64,000 nucleotides of DNA from Candidatus Cottocaccamicrobium excrementipullorum (GTDB taxonomy: Bacteria > Bacillota > Clostridia > Lachnospirales > Lachnospiraceae): assembly GCA_018713255.1 (NCBI GenBank), contig DVFL01000015.1:1-64000 (forward strand). Reading direction: 5' to 3'. The translations under genes and the position numbers were made by a program. Within the stretch, counting starts at the first letter, position 1, and each line of letters opens with the position of its first letter. Shown one piece after another: positions 62,629 through 64,000 of this stretch. Below the pieces are notes generated by a model. It was not told the DNA's origin, did no database searches, and saw nothing but the letters and a program-made list of their open reading frames with translations.

Positions 62629-63870
62629 ATGGGAAATGGAATCCGATGGCTGGGCGGGTTTATCAAAGTAAAGCTTACAGGATATTCGCCGGAGCGCTTT
62701 TTTAACCTCTGCCGTGCAAAGGGCATGGAAATCTGGAATCTGACTTGCAGGAACCAGGAATATGCTTTTTTCATTTCTCTTAAGGATTTTCGCCAGATTC
62801 GGCCTCTGGCCAGAAAAGCAAAAGTGCGGCTTAGAATTCAGAGCCGGAAGGGCCTTCCTTTTTTTTTACAGAGAAATCGGAGGCGAAAAGGCTTTGCTGC
62901 TGGAATGTGCCTTTTTTTCCTTCTTTTATACAGTATGTCCCTTTTTATTTGGGATATTCAGATTGAAGGCAATCTGCAGTATACCGATGAAACGCTGATG
63001 GATTTTTTGGGAGAACAAGGTGTCCGTTTAGGAATGCTGAAAGCGGGGGTGGACAGTCAGAACATTGAGAGGGCGCTGCGGGATACCTTCCCAGATATCA
63101 GCTGGACAGCGTCCAGAGTTTCGGGAACTCGTCTGCTGATTTCTATCCGGGAAAACCAGGTGGATTCCCAGCCGCCTGCAGAAGATGAAGGGCCGAGGGA
63201 TCTGGTGGCTTCACGGGCCGGGGTAGTGACAAAGGTGGTGGTGCGGCAGGGAACCGTTCAGGTGAAGGCCGGGGATCAAGTGGAAGCCGGCCAGGTGCTG
63301 ATCAGCGGTCAGGTTCCCATTGTAAATGACAGTCAGGAGGTGACGGCAGTTCATAATGTGGCAGCCGATGGAGAGGTAACCGCCTTGACGGATTATCAGT
63401 TTTCGGAAAGCTTTCCTCTGCTTCATCCGGTTCAGAGGGAAACCGGAAAGGAGAAAAAGGGATTGTCGGTAAAGATCGGTTCTTTTTCCTTCGTATTTCT
63501 GCCTCCCTGGAAGCGGGAAGGAAATTGGATTTATGTGACGGATATCCGGCAGGCCAGACTGTTTTCCAGTTTTTATCTTCCTTTTTATTGGGGAAATATT
63601 CAGGGGAAGGAGATAGAAACCTATGAAAGCTTTTATACAAAGGAAGAAATGAATCAGAAGGCTGAAGGGATTTATCAGAATTTTATAAGGAATTTAAGTG
63701 AAAAGGGGGTTCAAATTATTCAGAATAATGTTAAAATACTAGAAGATGAATCTGTGTGCACGGTGACGGGGAGCATAAAAGCCAGTCAGGTGATCTCTCA
63801 GGTTCAGCCAATTACTGAAATGAAGGAGACAGAAAACGGAAAATATGAGCGTAGTGGAGAACATAATTGA
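62629..63870 (+). CDS. yqfD: Sporulation protein YqfD
   Basis: This 413-residue protein has a cytoplasmic N-terminus (about 1-85) with GFIKVKLTGYSPERFFNLC, a single hydrophobic helix (about 88-106, GMCLFFLLLYSMSLFIWDI), and a large external part containing DIQIEGNLQYTDETLMDFL and a biotinyl-like VKAGDQVEAGQVLISGQV. YqfD is a mother-cell sporulation protein essential in Bacillus for full spore formation. The ATG follows TAGGAGGGAAGAG. It overlaps phoH by 26 bases. Confidence 0.93.
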   Translation: MGNGIRWLGGFIKVKLTGYSPERFFNLCRAKGMEIWNLTCRNQEYAFFISLKDFRQIRPLARKAKVRLRIQSRKGLPFFLQRNRRRKGFAAGMCLFFLLLYSMSLFIWDIQIEGNLQYTDETLMDFLGEQGVRLGMLKAGVDSQNIERALRDTFPDISWTASRVSGTRLLISIRENQVDSQPPAEDEGPRDLVASRAGVVTKVVVRQGTVQVKAGDQVEAGQVLISGQVPIVNDSQEVTAVHNVAADGEVTALTDYQFSESFPLLHPVQRETGKEKKGLSVKIGSFSFVFLPPWKREGNWIYVTDIRQARLFSSFYLPFYWGNIQGKEIETYESFYTKEEMNQKAEGIYQNFIRNLSEKGVQIIQNNVKILEDESVCTVTGSIKASQVISQVQPITEMKETENGKYERSGEHN

Positions 63871-64000
63871 TATTCCCGTGGAACATGAGAAAAATGTATG
63901 TGGTCAGTTTGATGCGTATTTGAAGAAAATTGAGCGAACCCTTCATGTGACCATGGTGAACCGTGACGGTGCTTTAAAGATTATCGGACCGGAGCAGACG
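63845..64000 (+). CDS. phoH: PhoH family protein, N-terminal part (cut by window end)
   Basis: From ATG 63845 the frame is open to the window edge (52 residues): begins MSVVENIIDIPVEHEKNVCG and reaches VNRDGALKIIGPEQ. This resembles the start of the PhoH-like ATPase that follows yqfD in Firmicutes (yqfC-yqfD-phoH-yqfF-ybeY order). The Walker A motif would lie beyond the window. The first 26 bases overlap yqfD. The call depends on the conserved gene order and on the short N-terminus. Confidence 0.82.
   Translation, partial: MSVVENIIDIPVEHEKNVCGQFDAYLKKIERTLHVTMVNRDGALKIIGPEQT

Overview
The window looks like chromosomal DNA from a spore-forming Clostridia member of the Bacillota, most probably a Lachnospiraceae-type gut bacterium. 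This rests on three things: base composition of roughly half G+C by eye; sporulation genes (spoIVA, yqfC, yqfD); and the Firmicutes housekeeping blocks plsX-acpP-rnc-smc-ftsY and ylxM-ffh-rpsP-khpA-rimM-trmD ... rplS-lepB-rbgA-rnhB. The species assignment is inference. Coding density is very high, almost all genes are on the + strand, and no gene-free stretch exceeds 300 bases. I saw no rRNA, tRNA, CRISPR array, insertion sequence or prophage.

Region 1 (1-9700) is a carbohydrate-use locus. It has the end of a solute-binding protein, two LplB/LplC-type sugar ABC permeases, a terminator, and then a tight run: GH43 glycosidase, ankyrin-repeat/GH43 fusion, SGNH (rhamnogalacturonan-acetylesterase-like) esterase, ABC exporter, YesL/DUF624 membrane protein and NodB-type deacetylase. 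The GH43 and esterase proteins lack signal peptides, so oligosaccharides are probably imported and then trimmed and deacetylated in the cytoplasm. No importer ATPase is encoded here.

Region 2 (9700-11060) is a boundary with an orphan serine recombinase on the - strand and an unrecognised four-helix membrane protein. Region 3 (11140-23490) runs plsX-acpP-rnc-smc-ftsY and continues without visible terminators into threonine ammonia-lyase, a ClC transporter, a lipoprotein, a cytosolic BMP-domain protein with a ParB-like N-terminus, and an overlapping metallophosphoesterase, ending in a strong terminator. Region 4 (23500-30100) holds a GH13 alpha-glycosidase, a convergent isochorismatase-like hydrolase, and an operon joining a uridine phosphorylase-like enzyme to a complete ECF transporter (S, T and fused A-A), probably for nucleoside uptake.

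Region 5 (30200-44280) is the SRP/ribosome block. Between trmD and rplS sit tcdA, a DUF512 radical-SAM-like protein and a heterodimeric ABC exporter preceded by a very long hairpin. Two different type I signal peptidases flank rbgA, followed by rnhB, a YraN-type nuclease and pgeF. Region 6 (44300-48970) has a newly noticed 52-residue ORF and a long prs on the - strand, then der-plsY-gpsA. Region 7 (49020-53880) is a complete branched-chain amino-acid ABC transporter (livJHMGF) behind a perfect consensus promoter. Region 8 (53900-64000) has spoIVA with a sigma-E-like promoter, a beta-CASP nuclease, rnhA, a membrane-anchored LprI-like protein, a 41-residue membrane ORF, alaS, rpsU, yqfC, yqfD and the start of phoH.

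Where the longest open frame and the best ribosome-binding site disagree, I chose the start with the better site and say so.
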